Below are positions 34,463 through 47,121 of a stretch of 64,000 bases of DNA, piece after piece. The notes beneath the pieces are model-generated. The model was not told the origin of the DNA. It searched no databases and saw only the letters and a program-made list of their open reading frames with translations. Position 1 is the first letter of the stretch, and each line of letters starts with the position of its first letter. Location: NCBI GenBank assembly GCA_023627715.1, contig JAMAHW010000100.1, forward strand, positions 89,237-153,236, given 5' to 3'. Made by a program: the position numbers and the translations under genes. Origin of the DNA: Periconia sp. R9002 (lineage: Eukaryota; Ascomycota; Dothideomycetes; Pleosporales; Periconiaceae).

Positions 34463-35857
34463 TCATGTGCTGAATTGTGAAAACAGCTCATAGAGGCGTG
34501 CCTTTTCACCCTCTCCTCCAAATATACTAGGAATTGGACTTTCTGCCAGCGCCTTGAGCTGACCTCGATCGAGACCAAAATGGGTAGACGCAAGGTAATA
34601 TTCTTGGGAAAGAGGACTGCCGAAAACACCCACGTCATCCGTCTGACACACGTTAGCCAGAGGGTTATACCATGAACCAAAAGATCAACGAACGCTAAGG
34701 GCGAGTGGAACACTGCTGTGCCTCCAAGTGCCGAAGTGATGATCGGGGAAAGATCCCGCGATCATTTTGGCTTGGACGTTACAGCTAAGGCATAGTTCGA
34801 CGCCAATTTTGTCTTTCTCGATCTGCTCTCGAAACCTGTCTTTGACTTGAATGACATGTCCCAAGCGATCAGGTTGGAAGGAGAGAAGGGCTTCGAGCTC
34901 CCCGTCCGTTGCAGAAGCTTCCACCTCTGCAAAATGTAGCGTGATCTTCAACCCTGCTGCTTTTGCACGAGCAAACGCACCGGAGAAGATGCGAACGTCT
35001 CCCTTTGAGCAATCACCACACAGATCTAAGCCTACTACGCCGGCGGATTGATACTTGAGGGCGAGGTCGACGACTTGGTCGGCTTCTACGGCTGAATTAC
35101 GCCGGTCTATAGACAGGATCAGGTATACTTTCATGGCATTTTCCGGGTTGCTGTTGTGGTTCCGAAGGATGGTGAGAATGGTCTGGACATAATCATGTTT
35201 TGTCATTCCGTCTTCCGGGACTGCCCTCGGCGTAGTGCGGAGCTCCAGGTAGACGACCCCGTCATCTTGAAAGTCGTGCAACACGGCCTCTGTGGAATAT
35301 CTAGATGGGCGTCATTCGATTTGCGCCAGACGTTGGATCCCTATGGACATGACAAGCAGACATACTCTATGCTGTAGCGGTCGTTGCAAAGCTTATAGGT
35401 ATACGAAGAGAAGAGTGAGAAGAAGCTGTACAGGACATTAGTGCAAGAGCTTGGTGGTCAGTATAGCAATAAATGTTGGATGCGACCGAGGCTTGGCCGA
35501 TTCGTACGTGTTTATGTCATATTCCGGCAGCATGGCCACAAGAGGGTCTAGCAGAGCATAGTCTGGGTCTCGTGCTTTCTTCGTCTCCCAGATTTGGTGC
35601 AGACATTGTCGACTGATGCTACCGGTGAGGTGTGCATGAAGCTGGCGTGTGGGAGGTTTGTATTAGCAAGCAATGCTTCATTCCTCCGCGTGCGGACTTT
35701 TTAGTATTGGAAGTCCATGCGCCCTCGGCAACGCGCGAGTAGTACTTAGACAGCGGATATCGGATGACGGCGAAGATTGAAGAAACAGTACCTCGATCTT
35801 AGGGAGTCGGCGGGTGTAGGGTAGGTCTACGGGGAATGGCGGATGATGCGCAGGCAT
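34463..35857 (-). CDS. Adenosine deaminase-like protein (ADAL / N6-modified AMP deaminase type)
   Basis: Five exons on the minus strand: 35857-35792, 35641-35508, 35425-35366, 35300-34694, 34642-34463, giving 348 residues. The metal-binding start is LPKIELHAHLTGSIS, where the intron falls between KIE and LHAHL. Further motifs are LRTTPRA, VGLDLCGD, the catalytic HFAEVEA, DRLGHVIQ and STDDVGVFG, in the order expected of the deaminase TIM barrel. The LTGS (instead of LDGS) and RTTPR features point to the ADAL branch, which removes N6-alkyl groups from modified AMP, rather than classical adenosine deaminase. The last intron donor gttcgt is unusual but the join restores STDD exactly. Confidence 0.9.
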
Positions 35858-36878
35858 GTGGAGAAGTATTTAAAGGAGGAGAAGGTAGCGGAAGGAGTAT
35901 CGGTATTTACAGTATGGAAGGCGAGGATGTGAAGGTGCAAAAGCAACGAGATTGGGACCAACAGGAGTGGTGAATGGGTGGGCAAGCGTTAATTAGCAGC
36001 GGCCAATCAGAGCGGGGCATGGCAGGGAAATGGGGTCCGTATCGGGGCTAGCGCGGTGGCCGTCGAAAGAAGGAGCGCCCCGGGAGATTACCAATTGACG
36101 AAGAAGGCGCGCGCAAAGGCAAGAGGAAGGGCCTCATCAATAATCTAGCACGGCAGTAGTAGCATGCTAGCCATCACCAGCTTCTTTTTTGTCTCTTCTC
36201 CTATTCCTTGTCTATCTTGAGAGAGTGCGCGAAAGATACAGAGAGACTGATCCATCCTCCATTCTGCCGCGGCTTCTGCATCGGGCTTCCTCTCCGTTGC
36301 TGCGTTGCGTTGCGTTGCTCTGCTCTGGTCTGCTCTCCTGCGAGTAACGAAAAAGAGCGCGAGCCACGTCCTCTCCTTCCAGTCTCCACTCACAGTCTTG
36401 TCCGTCCGTCTCTCTAAAGGCTTGACGTTTCTCGGTTAAGCCAAGCTCCCTCTCGCACCCTGACCCCAATCCCAGCAAGCCCGCCCGCCGCCGCCGCCGC
36501 CCCCGTACCTCTCTCCTGGCTTTGGCTCTGGCTCTGTCTGTCTGCACGTCCCGGACGCTCTCCCTCCTCCCCCAAAGCCAATCCTCAGCCCACCCACCCC
36601 CATCCATCCTCGCCAGCCCATTGTCCAACGTCGCCTCACGCGCGAGCAATTGCTACTGCACAGTGCACCGCTCCTCTGTCCAGTCTGCCCCTCTCGTCGT
36701 CGCTGACCCGTCCCTCCTCAGCTCGGCTTTGCTCTGCTCCCATCGCGCGTCTCGGTCTTCCCACTAGCCCACTGCGCTTTGCTGCGAGGCCCCTGGATCT
36801 ACCCCCGTCTCGACCTCCTTCCTCTTCTCTGCGCCGACGCCTTCTCCCATCTCCCTATACACCTCACAACACCATAGC
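35858..36878. promoter_or_regulatory. Divergent promoter with long CT-rich leader of the G-beta gene
   Basis: Just over 1 kb between divergent start codons. From about 36200 to 36870 the plus strand is strongly pyrimidine-rich (ctctcc, cgccgccgcc and similar tracts), as in promoters of highly expressed fungal genes. The start-proximal part is probably 5' UTR. Confidence 0.55.
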
Positions 36879-38181
36879 ATGGCCGATATGAGCGCTGAAT
36901 CCATCCAGCAAAGGATCCAGGTCGCCCGTCGCGACGCCGAGGCCTTGAAGGACAGGATAAAGCGGAAGAAGGACGAGCTCGCTGACACTACCCGTACGTC
37001 TGCTGCACCTTGCCGTCCTCCTTTATCTGCATGCAATCCTCCAGCTAACTTTTGATTCCAGTCCGCGATGTCGCCAAACAGCGAGTCGAGGCTCTGCCGC
37101 GCCTCACCATGAAGACGAAGCGCACCCTCAAGGGCCATCTCGCAAAGATCTACGCCATGCACTGGTCCACCGACCGCCGACATCTCGTCTCCGCCTCCCA
37201 GGACGGAAAGCTCATCATCTGGGACGCATATACTACCAACAAGGTCCATGCCATTCCCCTCCGTTCGTCATGGGTCATGACCTGCGCCTACTCGCCATCC
37301 GGAAACTACGTTGCTTGCGGTGGCTTGGACAACATTTGCTCCATCTACAACCTGTCTGCCCGTGAAGGCCCTACCCGCGTTGCCCGCGAGCTGTCTGGTC
37401 ACTCCGGATACCTCAGTTGCTGCCGCTTCATTAGTGATAAGCGCATCCTCACCTCCTCTGGTGACATGACTTGCGTACTCTGGGATCTCGAGACCGGCTC
37501 CAAGGTGCACGAGTTCGCCGACCACCTGGGTGATGTGATGAGCTTGAGCATCAATCCTCTTGACCACAACCAATTCGTTTCGGGTGCTTGCGATGCCTTC
37601 GCCAAGCTCTGGGATATTCGTCAGCAGAAGTGCGTCCAAACGTTTGCCGCCCACGACTCGGACATTAACGCCATCCAATTCTTCCCCAACGGCAACGCTT
37701 TCGGAACCGGATCTGATGACGCGTCCTGCCGTCTGTTCGACATTCGTGCTGATCGCGAACTGCAATCTTACACTGTACGAAATCCACTCATGCACCTGCT
37801 CCCATCGTCTATTTATTCTCCTCATACTGACATTTCCGTGACAGATTCCCGAGCCCGTTTGCGGTATCACATCGGTGGCGTTCTCCGTCTCTGGTCGTCT
37901 GCTTTTCGCCGGTTACGACGATTTCGAGTGCAAGGTAAGTCGCGGATATCTTCCCAACAAACTTGATTCAATTGAGACTAACATTGCTTCAGGTGTGGGA
38001 TGTTCTTCGAGGAGAGCGTGTCGGTACGCTGCAAGGACACGACAACCGAGTCAGCTGTCTCGGCGTGAGCAACGATGCGCTCAGTCTCTGCACAGGGTCT
38101 TGGGACTCCATGGTACGTCTGAGTCCTTACTACATCATGATGTTTATAGCTTACTCGATACAGTTGCGCATCTGGGCATAA
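36879..38181 (+). CDS. gpb1: Heterotrimeric G-protein beta subunit
   Basis: Five exons: 36879-36993, 37062-37774, 37845-37934, 37993-38112, 38164-38181, giving 351 residues, the usual length for fungal G-beta; the last exon encodes only LRIWA. An N-terminal coiled coil (about residues 5-35) for G-gamma pairing precedes seven WD40 blades, with phrases such as [53 protein letters not shown] and [11 protein letters not shown]. It works with G-alpha and G-gamma at the plasma membrane in signalling for development, mating and virulence in related fungi. Product identity is secure; the symbol varies by species. Confidence 0.97.
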
Positions 38182-39087
38182 TCGCCGCCATTCCTCAAGA
38201 TACCATATCCAATACTACTGGCATAATACAAAAGCGAATGACGGCGGGTGCACCATAATTTGTTCTCCAACCACGACAAAATCCTTGTACGCTTTCTTAC
38301 TCCATACCCTCTCAAAACCTTCAGCGACCCATCTCGGCATGCCCGGGTGTCTCAAATAATACCATCATTTTCCTGGAAATCGATACAAGATTGTATCACG
38401 AGGCTGGCACGAGGCGCTTGGGCTTTTCATGTTCTGTTTTCCTTTCATACCACTTTGCTTTTTCTATTCCCTTCTTCTTTTCGACCAGACGGGCCCTTTT
38501 TCTGCCGCCTTTTTTTTCTTTCTTTGCAATGATGGGCCGGCTATCTTCTACGTACATGAATAGCGTCTGCTATCGATCGACCCGTTTGCTTGCTCCTCGC
38601 TTCCTTTACCCTCTTTGAAAACCGTGTTATCGTACCAAACCCCCCTTGTCCCCTTTCCCACAGCCGTATTTTTCTTCTGACTCCCAACCACCACCAAAAA
38701 AACCAACAGGCAATTTGGCTTTTGCCATTTTCCGACGACAATCAAGCATGCATCATGGATGGGTCGATTAGGGTTATTGCGCAGACTTTTTTTTTTTAGT
38801 TTTCTCCTTGTCTGTTTCTTTCACCCAATTTTGGTGGCGGCGTTTGCGCGGAGGGAGGAAGGGGCTGTGAGAGTTGGAGTGTATGTGTCGTGTATGTTAG
38901 GTGAAAGGAGCGAAGGTGAATAGGGATCTGACCCCAGAGGGGAACAATACCGCGGGGAGAATGATGATGTGGAAATACGAGACACAAGGTCTGGGAATCA
39001 GGGCAGGGCGATAAGGAGCGAGGGGGAAAGTTGTTGTGTGTTTCGTTTTCGTGTGGAGTGGGTCGGTATGTCTCATGTGTAGTACTC

Positions 39088-39119
39088 TGTGTGTGTGTAT
39101 GTGTGTGTGTGTGTGTGTG
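39088..39119. repeat. (TG)n microsatellite
   Basis: About 16 TG units, interrupted once by tatg near 39098. Confidence 0.9.
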
Positions 39120-39639
39120 AATTGATTTCTTTTTTCTGTCTATGTTTATGCTTGTGTCGTGCGTTGTGGTTGTGTTGTGTTTGTATGAATTTTTCAAAGA
39201 ATGTGAATGCCGTGTAACGTCGATTGTGTTGTTGGATGGGATTGATACATGTATGTATGTCACTCAGCTTAAGTCCCTCCCCTTTTTTTGGTGTCGTGAA
39301 AGGGGGGAGAGAAAAAAAAAATTAAAGTACAAAATACTCGACTTTTTCATCCCTCGTGCCTACGCTATATATATACCGCTCGTAAGGGTTTTGCGTCGTA
39401 AGTTTCTTCTTCTTCTTCTTCTTGTTGTCGTTTGACGGGTAATGTTTATTTATATGTATGTGTATAGGGAGATGTAGATAGGGAGGGGATGTTTTTGCGG
39501 TGTAATTGGTGTAAGTACCTACGTTACGTACCATGTAGGGTATGAGCCAGTTTTTTTTAATGATGGGTATATGTGACGGTGATGGATTTAGGTAGGTAGG
39601 TAGATGGACAGGTGTGGGGAAAGTGTGATGTTGCGTGTA

Positions 39640-39640
<1 letters not shown>

Positions 39641-39675
<35 letters not shown>
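39641..39675. repeat. (TG)17 microsatellite
   Basis: An uninterrupted run of TG units followed by a T-rich stretch. Confidence 0.93.
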
Positions 39676-39677
<2 letters not shown>

Positions 39678-40265
39678 CTCTTTTTTTTTTTTGTTTGTTT
39701 GTGGTTGTTTGCTTTTTAAGACGGTGCTCTCTCTGTACGTACGTATGTGTATGGGTGGGTTTCAGAGGATGTTTTTCTGGGTGGAGGTTGTTGAGTGGGT
39801 GAGGGGAAAGTTATCTCCGGTGTTGTATTTTTCTCTTTTTTTTTCATGCCATGATTTTACGTATGATTACTTTTTCAATGATTTTGCAATTATTTCTTTT
39901 TTTTTTGTTCTGGTTGACTACATGCATACTTTTTTCTTCAAACTATTAGGAGGTGCTTTTACCTCGACAAAAACCGAGATCCAAAACTACATGCATAGGT
40001 ACATATTCACCTATGGGAATTAAGGTAACACTTCTTCTTTTTCACGTAGTTGGAGTGATAAAAGAATGGTTCAGTTTTTTCCTATCGGTGGAAGTTTTTA
40101 TTCTTTATTTTTATTTTTCTCAAAAGAAGGTTCCTCACGACGAGGAAAACCCCCGGGTATCAATCTATCTACCAAGCTCCAATAAGACCTAAGCAAGGAC
40201 AGGACTGTAAAAACACTAAACATGCCCCCATTCACCGCTTCTAAATCCCTCCTTCTGCCCCTCCA

Positions 40266-42267
40266 TCACAACTTCTTCGACTCCATAATAGTCGTATTAA
40301 AAGGGCTAAAACGCCTGACCCAATAATCAGCCTCAGCATGTGCGCCAATAGCTTCACCGTACTCCTCGAGGCAGCATTCGAACGGCACGTTCTGGAGTTT
40401 GAGCTGCGGGTCGTCGGAGGGGAGCGGGAGCCGGATCTTCTTCTCCTTCCAGAGAGCGAGTTTCCGCTCGTAGAGATTACCCCAGATGACGAAGAGGGCC
40501 TCTTCGAGCTTGGTGCGTCGGAGTTCGTCTTTTTCGATGCTGGGATGTCTCGTTAGTGTTGGTGTTTTTAGGGGGGTGGGGAGGGAGGAGATGTACTCAA
40601 AGGCATCCATCTGGAGTAGATTCTGGCCTTGGAGGTTCCCAATCACGAGGGGGATGCGCTCGTTGTCGTTCCGAGCGGGCGAGGCAGCGTCTTCGACTAA
40701 CAGAACAAAGTTCCACTCAAAACGACGCTTAAGCTTGCGTCTCTCTTCGTCTGTGGCTTTGGTGTTGAAGTCCGCATCCTTTATGCAGCGGGCGAATTTC
40801 GAGAGGGTCATGGGCCAGAAATCGACGACTCGTAAGTGGGCACGGTACTTGCAGTTGATGAAGGGGAGATTGAGGGGAAGTCCATCTTCTGTTGTTGTTC
40901 TGCGCATGGGATTGTTGACGATTTCGCGCACGGTGGAAAGCTTGACTGCGGGGTTACCGCCGCGGACTAAAAATACAAGGTTATTAGAGGTGACGATAGT
41001 GATGTGGTGATGTGTTCTTACTGTATTTGTTTAGGCCTGCTCGATCTCTCTCGTTCTCGGTGAGCTTTTTTTGAAGTTCCTCCTGCTCCAACTCCTTCTG
41101 CAGCCGCATCTGCTCCTTTCTCTCCTTCTTTTTCTCCTTTTTTGCCCGGTTAGACAGTTGTTTTGGTGAATATTGGGGTGGTTTTTCGGGTAGATTCCGT
41201 GGGGCGTTGTAGAGTGCATTGGAGGTACTAGGTTGATCGCCATTCCCCCCATAAGCCCTCTTGCGCTGAATTAATGAGTTGATCTGTGCTGGATCCACGC
41301 ATTTATGCACACATTTCTTGTCAGGATACTTCGTATCCACACTCATAACACCCTCAAGATGGTTTTCTGGTGACCATTTTATCCGGACGTTCTGCAGATA
41401 TGCAATATCTCCTTCTTTGAGGCACTGCTGAGCAACAATGCCGTGGTTATCCCACAAGTGAACCATGAGCGTCAGTTGCCCATAAGGACCGCGCCAGTTT
41501 CGGGCTCCCATACCCATGTTGTCGGGATCATTTGGATCGAGGTAAGTAAAGAGATTCTTGTTTTCGGTGTAGTCTGTGATGTAGAGATCCAATGCATTAT
41601 GCACGTAAAACATCTTCACTACCTCACCAGTGAGGTCGTAAAATTTATCGGGGACGACATCCTGGATGAGGGCCTGTTTATATGAGGTGCGAGAAGATTT
41701 GATTCGTGGACTTTGATTGTAACTCAGGGCAGGCGGCAAACCAGTGGTGATTTGCCGCATGATCAAGGGTAGGTAGGGGGCGGCGGCATTTTTCATCTCA
41801 ATAACAGCAAGCTGTTCGCTAGGAGTAGGCGGCTTAGAATCCACCATGGCCTCAAATATGAGCTTTGATGTTCCACCCGGTGCAAAAGGTGTTCTTAATT
41901 GTGGTGTAGGGATATGACGAGCTGGGAAGAATGTAGCCTCGGACGACAGTCGACTGGCGTTCGAAGCAACGACATCTCCGTTACTCTTCACCAAGCTCAT
42001 ATACCTCAGTATGGCAATATCTCCTACTGATCCCTTTGGAAGGCGTGATTCTGATCCTCGATTGAGACGACATTTCAATTGTGACCGGGGATCCGGATTC
42101 GGAGAGAACTGGTCTTGGATTGTGAACTCAAGAGAGACGACTGAGGAACGATCTTTTTGAACAGTGGTGAATGGGGATTTGATTTCCACAATCACCCCAA
42201 GAAAAGAGCTGCCATCTGGAGCCGTCGCTGCTTCTTTGATTGGGCTAAAGTTGGCCAAACTAGACAT
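40266..42267 (-). CDS. pot1: POT1-like telomere end-binding protein
   Basis: Two exons on the minus strand: 42267-41022 and 40966-40266, giving 648 residues; the exon junction forms codon A|TC. The N-terminal OB fold (about residues 15-150) has GVIVEIKSPFTT and VSLEFTIQDQ, typical of the Telo_bind domain. A second OB fold (about residues 215-330) starts YDLTGEVVKMFY and contains DLYITDYTENKN, as in the POT1PC domain. A lysine- and glutamate-rich coiled segment follows, then a C-terminal region that would contact the TPP1 partner. POT1 binds single-stranded telomeric G-rich DNA in shelterin. Start ATG 42267 is preferred over an upstream TTG. Confidence 0.85.
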
Positions 42268-42681
42268 GCTACAGAGACTAGACAAATGAGGTTCCGTAAG
42301 CGGTTAGTGCCGAGATGATGTGTTTGGTGGATACGTGAGGAGACTGATCGGCCTTGCAGGGTAGAACTGGCAGCGTCTCGGTTGTCTCGGGAAACCCCGT
42401 AGACCGTTCAAAGAGGTTGCGAAGTAATAGATAAAGAAGGACTCGAGGAGAGAGGACAATCACAAGGTGGTCGCGTTGTCGCGTCGTCGTTTGATGCTCG
42501 TTGCCAAGCCAATTAAGCGAAAGCGGACTAGCGTGGGCACGCTCTTGCCGTTTCCGCCTTTTCAACTCCCCTGCCCCACGACGAAGTTTACTTATAATCT
42601 CCCCCTCCAAAACAATACCCACCCTCCTACATAAACACAACCACGCACCTACTGTCAGCCAGAAAAGCGTCAACCACCATC
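42268..42681. promoter_or_regulatory. Divergent promoter, POT1-like / importin alpha
   Basis: 414 bp shared between two divergent nuclear-protein genes. The side near importin alpha has CT-rich sequence (ctcccctgcccc, ctccccctcc). No other feature is seen. Confidence 0.5.
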
Positions 42682-44473
42682 ATGGCCGACAAGTACATCC
42701 CCGAGCATCGACGCACCACCTTCAAAGCCAAGGGCGCTTTCAAGCCTGACGAGCTCCGCCGTCGCCGCGAGGAGCAGCAGGTCGAGATTCGCAGGGCAAA
42801 GCGTGATGAGAATCTCGCAAAACGACGAGGTATCGCTGGCCGCGACCAGCCAGGTGCCTCCCTCGGTGCCGCCCCCGACAGCGATGATGAGGGCGGCAAC
42901 ATCGAAAGCCAGGTAAGTTACCCCTCCTCTCCGCCACGGACGGCTTCAGACACACATCAACCTCCCACCAGATGGCTAACAGCATGCGCTAGCTGAATGA
43001 GGAACTCCCTCAAATGGTCAAGGGCGTCTTTTCCGAGCAGATCGATGAGCAAATCCAGGCCACGACCAAGTTCCGGAAACTCTTGTCCAAGGAGCGCAAC
43101 CCCCCCATCGAGCGTGTTATCGAGACCGGCGTCGTGAGCCGATTTGTCGAGTTCCTCCGGTCGCCACACACATTGGTACAATTCGAGGCCGCATGGGCTC
43201 TTACTAACATTGCCTCTGGCTCTGCCCAGCAGACCCAGGTGGTCATCGAGGCCGGCGCCGTCCCCATCTTTGTCGAATTGCTTAGTAGCCACGAGCCCGA
43301 TGTCCGGGAGCAGGCTGTTTGGGCACTGGGAAACATCGCCGGTGATAGCCCCGCCTGCCGTGACTTTGTCCTCCAAGCTGGCGCCCTTCGCCCTCTGCTT
43401 ACCCTCTTGGGCGACAGCCGCAAGCTGAGCATGCTTCGAAATGCTACTTGGACTCTCAGCAACTTCTGCCGTGGAAAGACACCCCAGCCTGATTGGCAAA
43501 CTGTGAGTATAATTGCCAGTTCTGATTGGAGCCGCCACTGACCTATTGTTAGATTCAACCTGCCCTGCCTGTCCTCGCTAAGCTTGTCTATTCTCTCGAC
43601 GATGAAGTCCTCATCGACGCCTGCTGGGCCATCTCATACCTTTCTGACGGATCCAACGACAAGATCCAGGCTGTCATCGAAGCTGGAATCCCTCGCCGCC
43701 TTGTAGAGCTCCTCATGCATGCTTCCACATCGGTTCAAACACCTGCTCTGCGCTCCGTTGGTAACATTGTGACTGGCGACGATGTACAGACCCAGATCAT
43801 CATTAACTGTGGTGCTCTGCCCGCTCTGTTGTCGCTTCTTAGCTCCACCAAGGATGGCATCCGCAAGGAAGCGTGCTGGACCATCTCCAACATCACCGCC
43901 GGAAACTCTACCCAGATCCAATCCGTGATTGATGCAAACATCATTCCTCCTCTGATTCATTTGCTTCAAAACGGCGACTTCAAGACCAGGAAGGAAGCAT
44001 GCTGGGCTATTTCTAACGCAACTTCCGGAGGCCTACAGAAGCCCGCTCAAATCAGATATCTTGTCCAATCCGGTTGCATCAAGCCGCTGTGCGATCTCCT
44101 TGCGTGCCCCGACAACAAGATCATCCAGGTCGCTCTTGACGGCCTCGAGAACATCCTCAAGGTTGGCGAGATGGACAAGGAATCCAACGCCGAGGCTGGC
44201 GAGCCCATCAACCGCTATGCTCTCTTCATTGAGGAAGTCAACGGCATGGAGAAGATCCACGACTGCCAGAACAATGCCAACGAGGACATTTACATGAAGG
44301 CATACAACATCATTGAGAAATACTTCTCCGATGAAGAAGGCGAGGCCGAGAACATGGCCGAGACCGGTCCTCAGGTTACTCAGGATGGGCATTTTGGCTT
44401 TGGCGCACCGCAGACACAACAGCAACAGAACTTCAACTTTGCCAACGGCGGCGGCGATTCCATGGATATGTGA
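42682..44473 (+). CDS. srp1: Importin subunit alpha (karyopherin alpha)
   Basis: Three exons: 42682-42912, 42993-43502, 43553-44473, giving 553 residues. The basic importin-beta-binding domain (about residues 5-60: [20 protein letters not shown]) is followed by ten armadillo repeats bearing the diagnostic [45 protein letters not shown] and WAISNATSG tryptophan-asparagine motifs that grip nuclear localisation signals. The C-terminus is acidic and Gln-rich. It carries cargo into the nucleus with importin beta. An alternative acceptor at the cag near 42970 would run into a stop, so 42993 is chosen. Confidence 0.97.
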
Positions 44474-45516
44474 GATGCTTCACCAGCCTTGTTTGCCTGT
44501 AGTAAAAGTAATTGCGTTCCCGCCTCCCCGACCTCCTCAAGGGTCCTGCCCCACTGCCTGTCTCCCAGACTGCGACTGGTAGGAGACAAGGTTTATACGA
44601 TTTAATAGATGATGAGCCTTTCCCAACAACAGCCAGCCCTGAACACGGAAGTTCAACCATTCCCTTTCCAACCACAACCCCACCCCCTAGTTGATGACTT
44701 TCTGTTTATGTTTATTTATGATAGCATCGTACGATACACCGTCTTGTAAACCCCTATGAATTATCCGCATCATATCCCCGGCGTTGCTTGCGAGTTCGTT
44801 TCCCCCCCTTCCTTTTGTTCTTGGACGGCCAATGGGGCCGATGGGAATGTTCGTGGTGCAAATGGGCTATCTATGGCAGGACCGTGAAATTGGGAGGGAC
44901 ATGGAGCGAGGTGGTCAAGTGCGATTCCCTTGTCCGATCTCATTGATAAACATGGTCAGATAAATAATGCACTTTGTCATTTAAATTTCTCTTCATCATA
45001 CCGTGTACATAGCTAGTTGTGAATGTACATACTTGGGGAGCCGTAACATGACATGTCATGGTGATACATATTCCTGATGATAGCGTGAAGCGTGTGCCCC
45101 GCACGGCATCATTGCTGCATACTAGTCTTGGCAACCCCGTCATCTCGAAACCCCCACTCCGCACACATCGTCTTGAACGAACATGCGTGGGGGCTTTAGC
45201 TGTCTTGGTTTTGTTCGGAGCGAGTGTCCCTTGTACCTGATCACATCCCCATGTCTAAAAGACGCCGTTGTGGGAGGCATCTTTGACACGTTGCTTGCCC
45301 AATGACAATCACCATATCAGAGATGAATGGCGCAATCTCACCGCCACGACCGCTCGTCAAACCTCTCCAACATTGAATTGCAACTTTTTACACAGACGTC
45401 CAAGAGTCACTTGATATTCACAAAAATTGCAACCCTCATTGCAGATACGCAATTTCTGCTCTACTGTGACCCATTCCACTCCGTCCGTACGTCGTCTTCC
45501 GGCTGCTACAGACAAC
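44474..45516. other. Intergenic, importin 3' UTR and DUG3 promoter
   Basis: One kilobase with only short frames. The palindromic phrase acatgacatgtcatggt lies near 45047. No gene is seen. Confidence 0.45.
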
Positions 45517-46844
45517 ATGTGTAGATTCATGGTGAATAGTGTCGCGTGCCCGCAGATCCAAACAAATGCTTACAGAGACAGGTATATAAAGGCACAGATG
45601 AGATTCTACTCTCCGAGCTCATCCTAAACCCTACACACTCCATTTTGACCCAATCGTTCGACTCGCGCCTACGCCTAGTACGTCCTCCATCGTCCTCCCA
45701 TTTCATGACCGTTCGCAATCCACTGACTCCTCCAAGGATACCCGGCGTCCACATAACGGCGATGGCTTCGGAATCGGATACTATACCTCGCCATCACTTG
45801 GCCCCGAGCCCTGCGTGTTCACATCTACGATTCCCGCCTGGAACTGCATAAACCTATCGCGAATCGCCTCCAAAACCACCTCGTCCCTCATTTTCGCCCA
45901 CGTCCGCGCTACCACAGAAGGCAACCTCTCCGACTCGAATTGCCATCCTTTTACCTATAAATCCTTAATGTTTATGCATAATGGTGGGATCGGTGCGTTC
46001 CGGCGCATCAAGCGGAAGCTCGCCCTCGGGATCAACGAAGCATGGTTCCAACTCGTCCAAGGCTCCACAGATTCGGAATGGGCATTCGCTCTCTTTCTCG
46101 ATTGCTTGGACAAATCGGGACACAACCCTGACAAGGAGGGCGATTTCGGACATACCGTACTGCGAAAGGCGATCCTGAAAACGATCGAGAGGATCAACGC
46201 GCTGATCAAGGAGGCCGTGGGCGAGGACAGAGTAGGCGAAGAAGATAGTAGGAGCTTGCTCAACTTTGCCGTTACCGACGGCGAGAGCGTGGTCTGCACG
46301 CGGTATGTGAGCAGCAAGACGGACGAAGCGGCTAGTCTGTTTTGGAGCAGCGGAACCAGCTGGAAGGAATCGAGGGGCGGGGAGAAACCGTCTTCCAACC
46401 CCTCCGAACCAAGTCAGAAAGATTACATCATGGAGAGGAGGGACAAAGGCTCCGACATCGTGCTCGTAGCCAGCGAACCACTCACTTTCGAACGAGGTAT
46501 GCATGCCGTTCTTCTCCTATGTACTAACTATTACATCAAATTTGAACCTAACTAACGCATACAATACAGATAATTGGGTCACCGTCCCCACAAACTCAAC
46601 CGTCACCATCCACAAGCAGACCGTCATGATCCACCCCATCATCGACGAGTTTTACAGCGCCAACCCGGCGCACGCGCGCTCCGCTGGCTTCGCCCAGGCT
46701 AAAGGGCAGACCATTACGGGCCCGGATAAGCGAGTGCTTCGTGGCATGGGTGCAGCGTCGACGATGAGTACTGATAATGAAAGCCCGCCGCCGCGCAGCG
46801 AGGAGGTGGTTAGTGGTGCGATTTCGCGGTTGAGATTGGGGTAG
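45517..46844 (+). CDS. dug3: Class II glutamine amidotransferase, DUG3-like
   Basis: Four exons: 45517-45531, 45582-45677, 45737-46496, 46570-46844, giving 381 residues. The first exon is only five codons (MCRFM) and places the nucleophile Cys2 after the initiator Met. Further Ntn-hydrolase motifs follow: YKGTDEILLSELI, RRPHNGDGFGIGYY, FAHVRATTEG, HPFTYKSLMFMHNGGIGAF and FAVTDGESVVCTRYV. In yeast, Dug3 with Dug2 breaks glutathione down in the cytosol. The 15-nt first exon is easily missed by prediction but restores the catalytic residue. Identity is secure; the partner gene is not in this window. Confidence 0.92.
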
Positions 46845-46904
46845 GGTGGTGAGTAGTGTGTATGTAGGGTTGGTGAACTGGGGTGGATTGGGGGAGAGGT
46901 GAAA

Positions 46905-46994
46905 GTATTCCAAGTTCATAGCAAGTGACGAGGCGTGTTTCTCATTCGTTTTTAGAGAGAAACACGCCTCGTCCATGCTGTGGACTTGGAAGAC
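46905..46994. terminator. Long hairpin between convergent genes
   Basis: GACGAGGCGTGTTTCTC (46927-46943) pairs perfectly with GAGAAACACGCCTCGTC (46957-46973) around a 13-nt loop. The stem continues outward imperfectly (46905-46926 with 46974-46994); several outward differences are G-U compatible in RNA. It lies 60-130 bp from both convergent gene ends, so a bidirectional 3'-end structure is possible; a small inverted-repeat element is the alternative. Confidence 0.6.
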
Positions 46995-47121
46995 CTTACC
47001 ACATAATAAATTGTTTACATACAAATCTTCTTTACATCGCAAAAAAAAACATTACTCCCCTTCCTCACATACTACGACATGCCGCTACCTATATACACCC
47101 CAGTCCCTATCACCTTAACCC

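Larger units (their letters stand above)
38182..40265. other. Long intergenic region with low-complexity tracts
   Basis: Two kilobases between convergent genes. The first part is probably the G-beta 3' UTR, rich in T runs. Two TG microsatellites are listed separately. Short frames show only simple-sequence translation. A taggtaggtagg tract lies near 39590. Confidence 0.5.
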
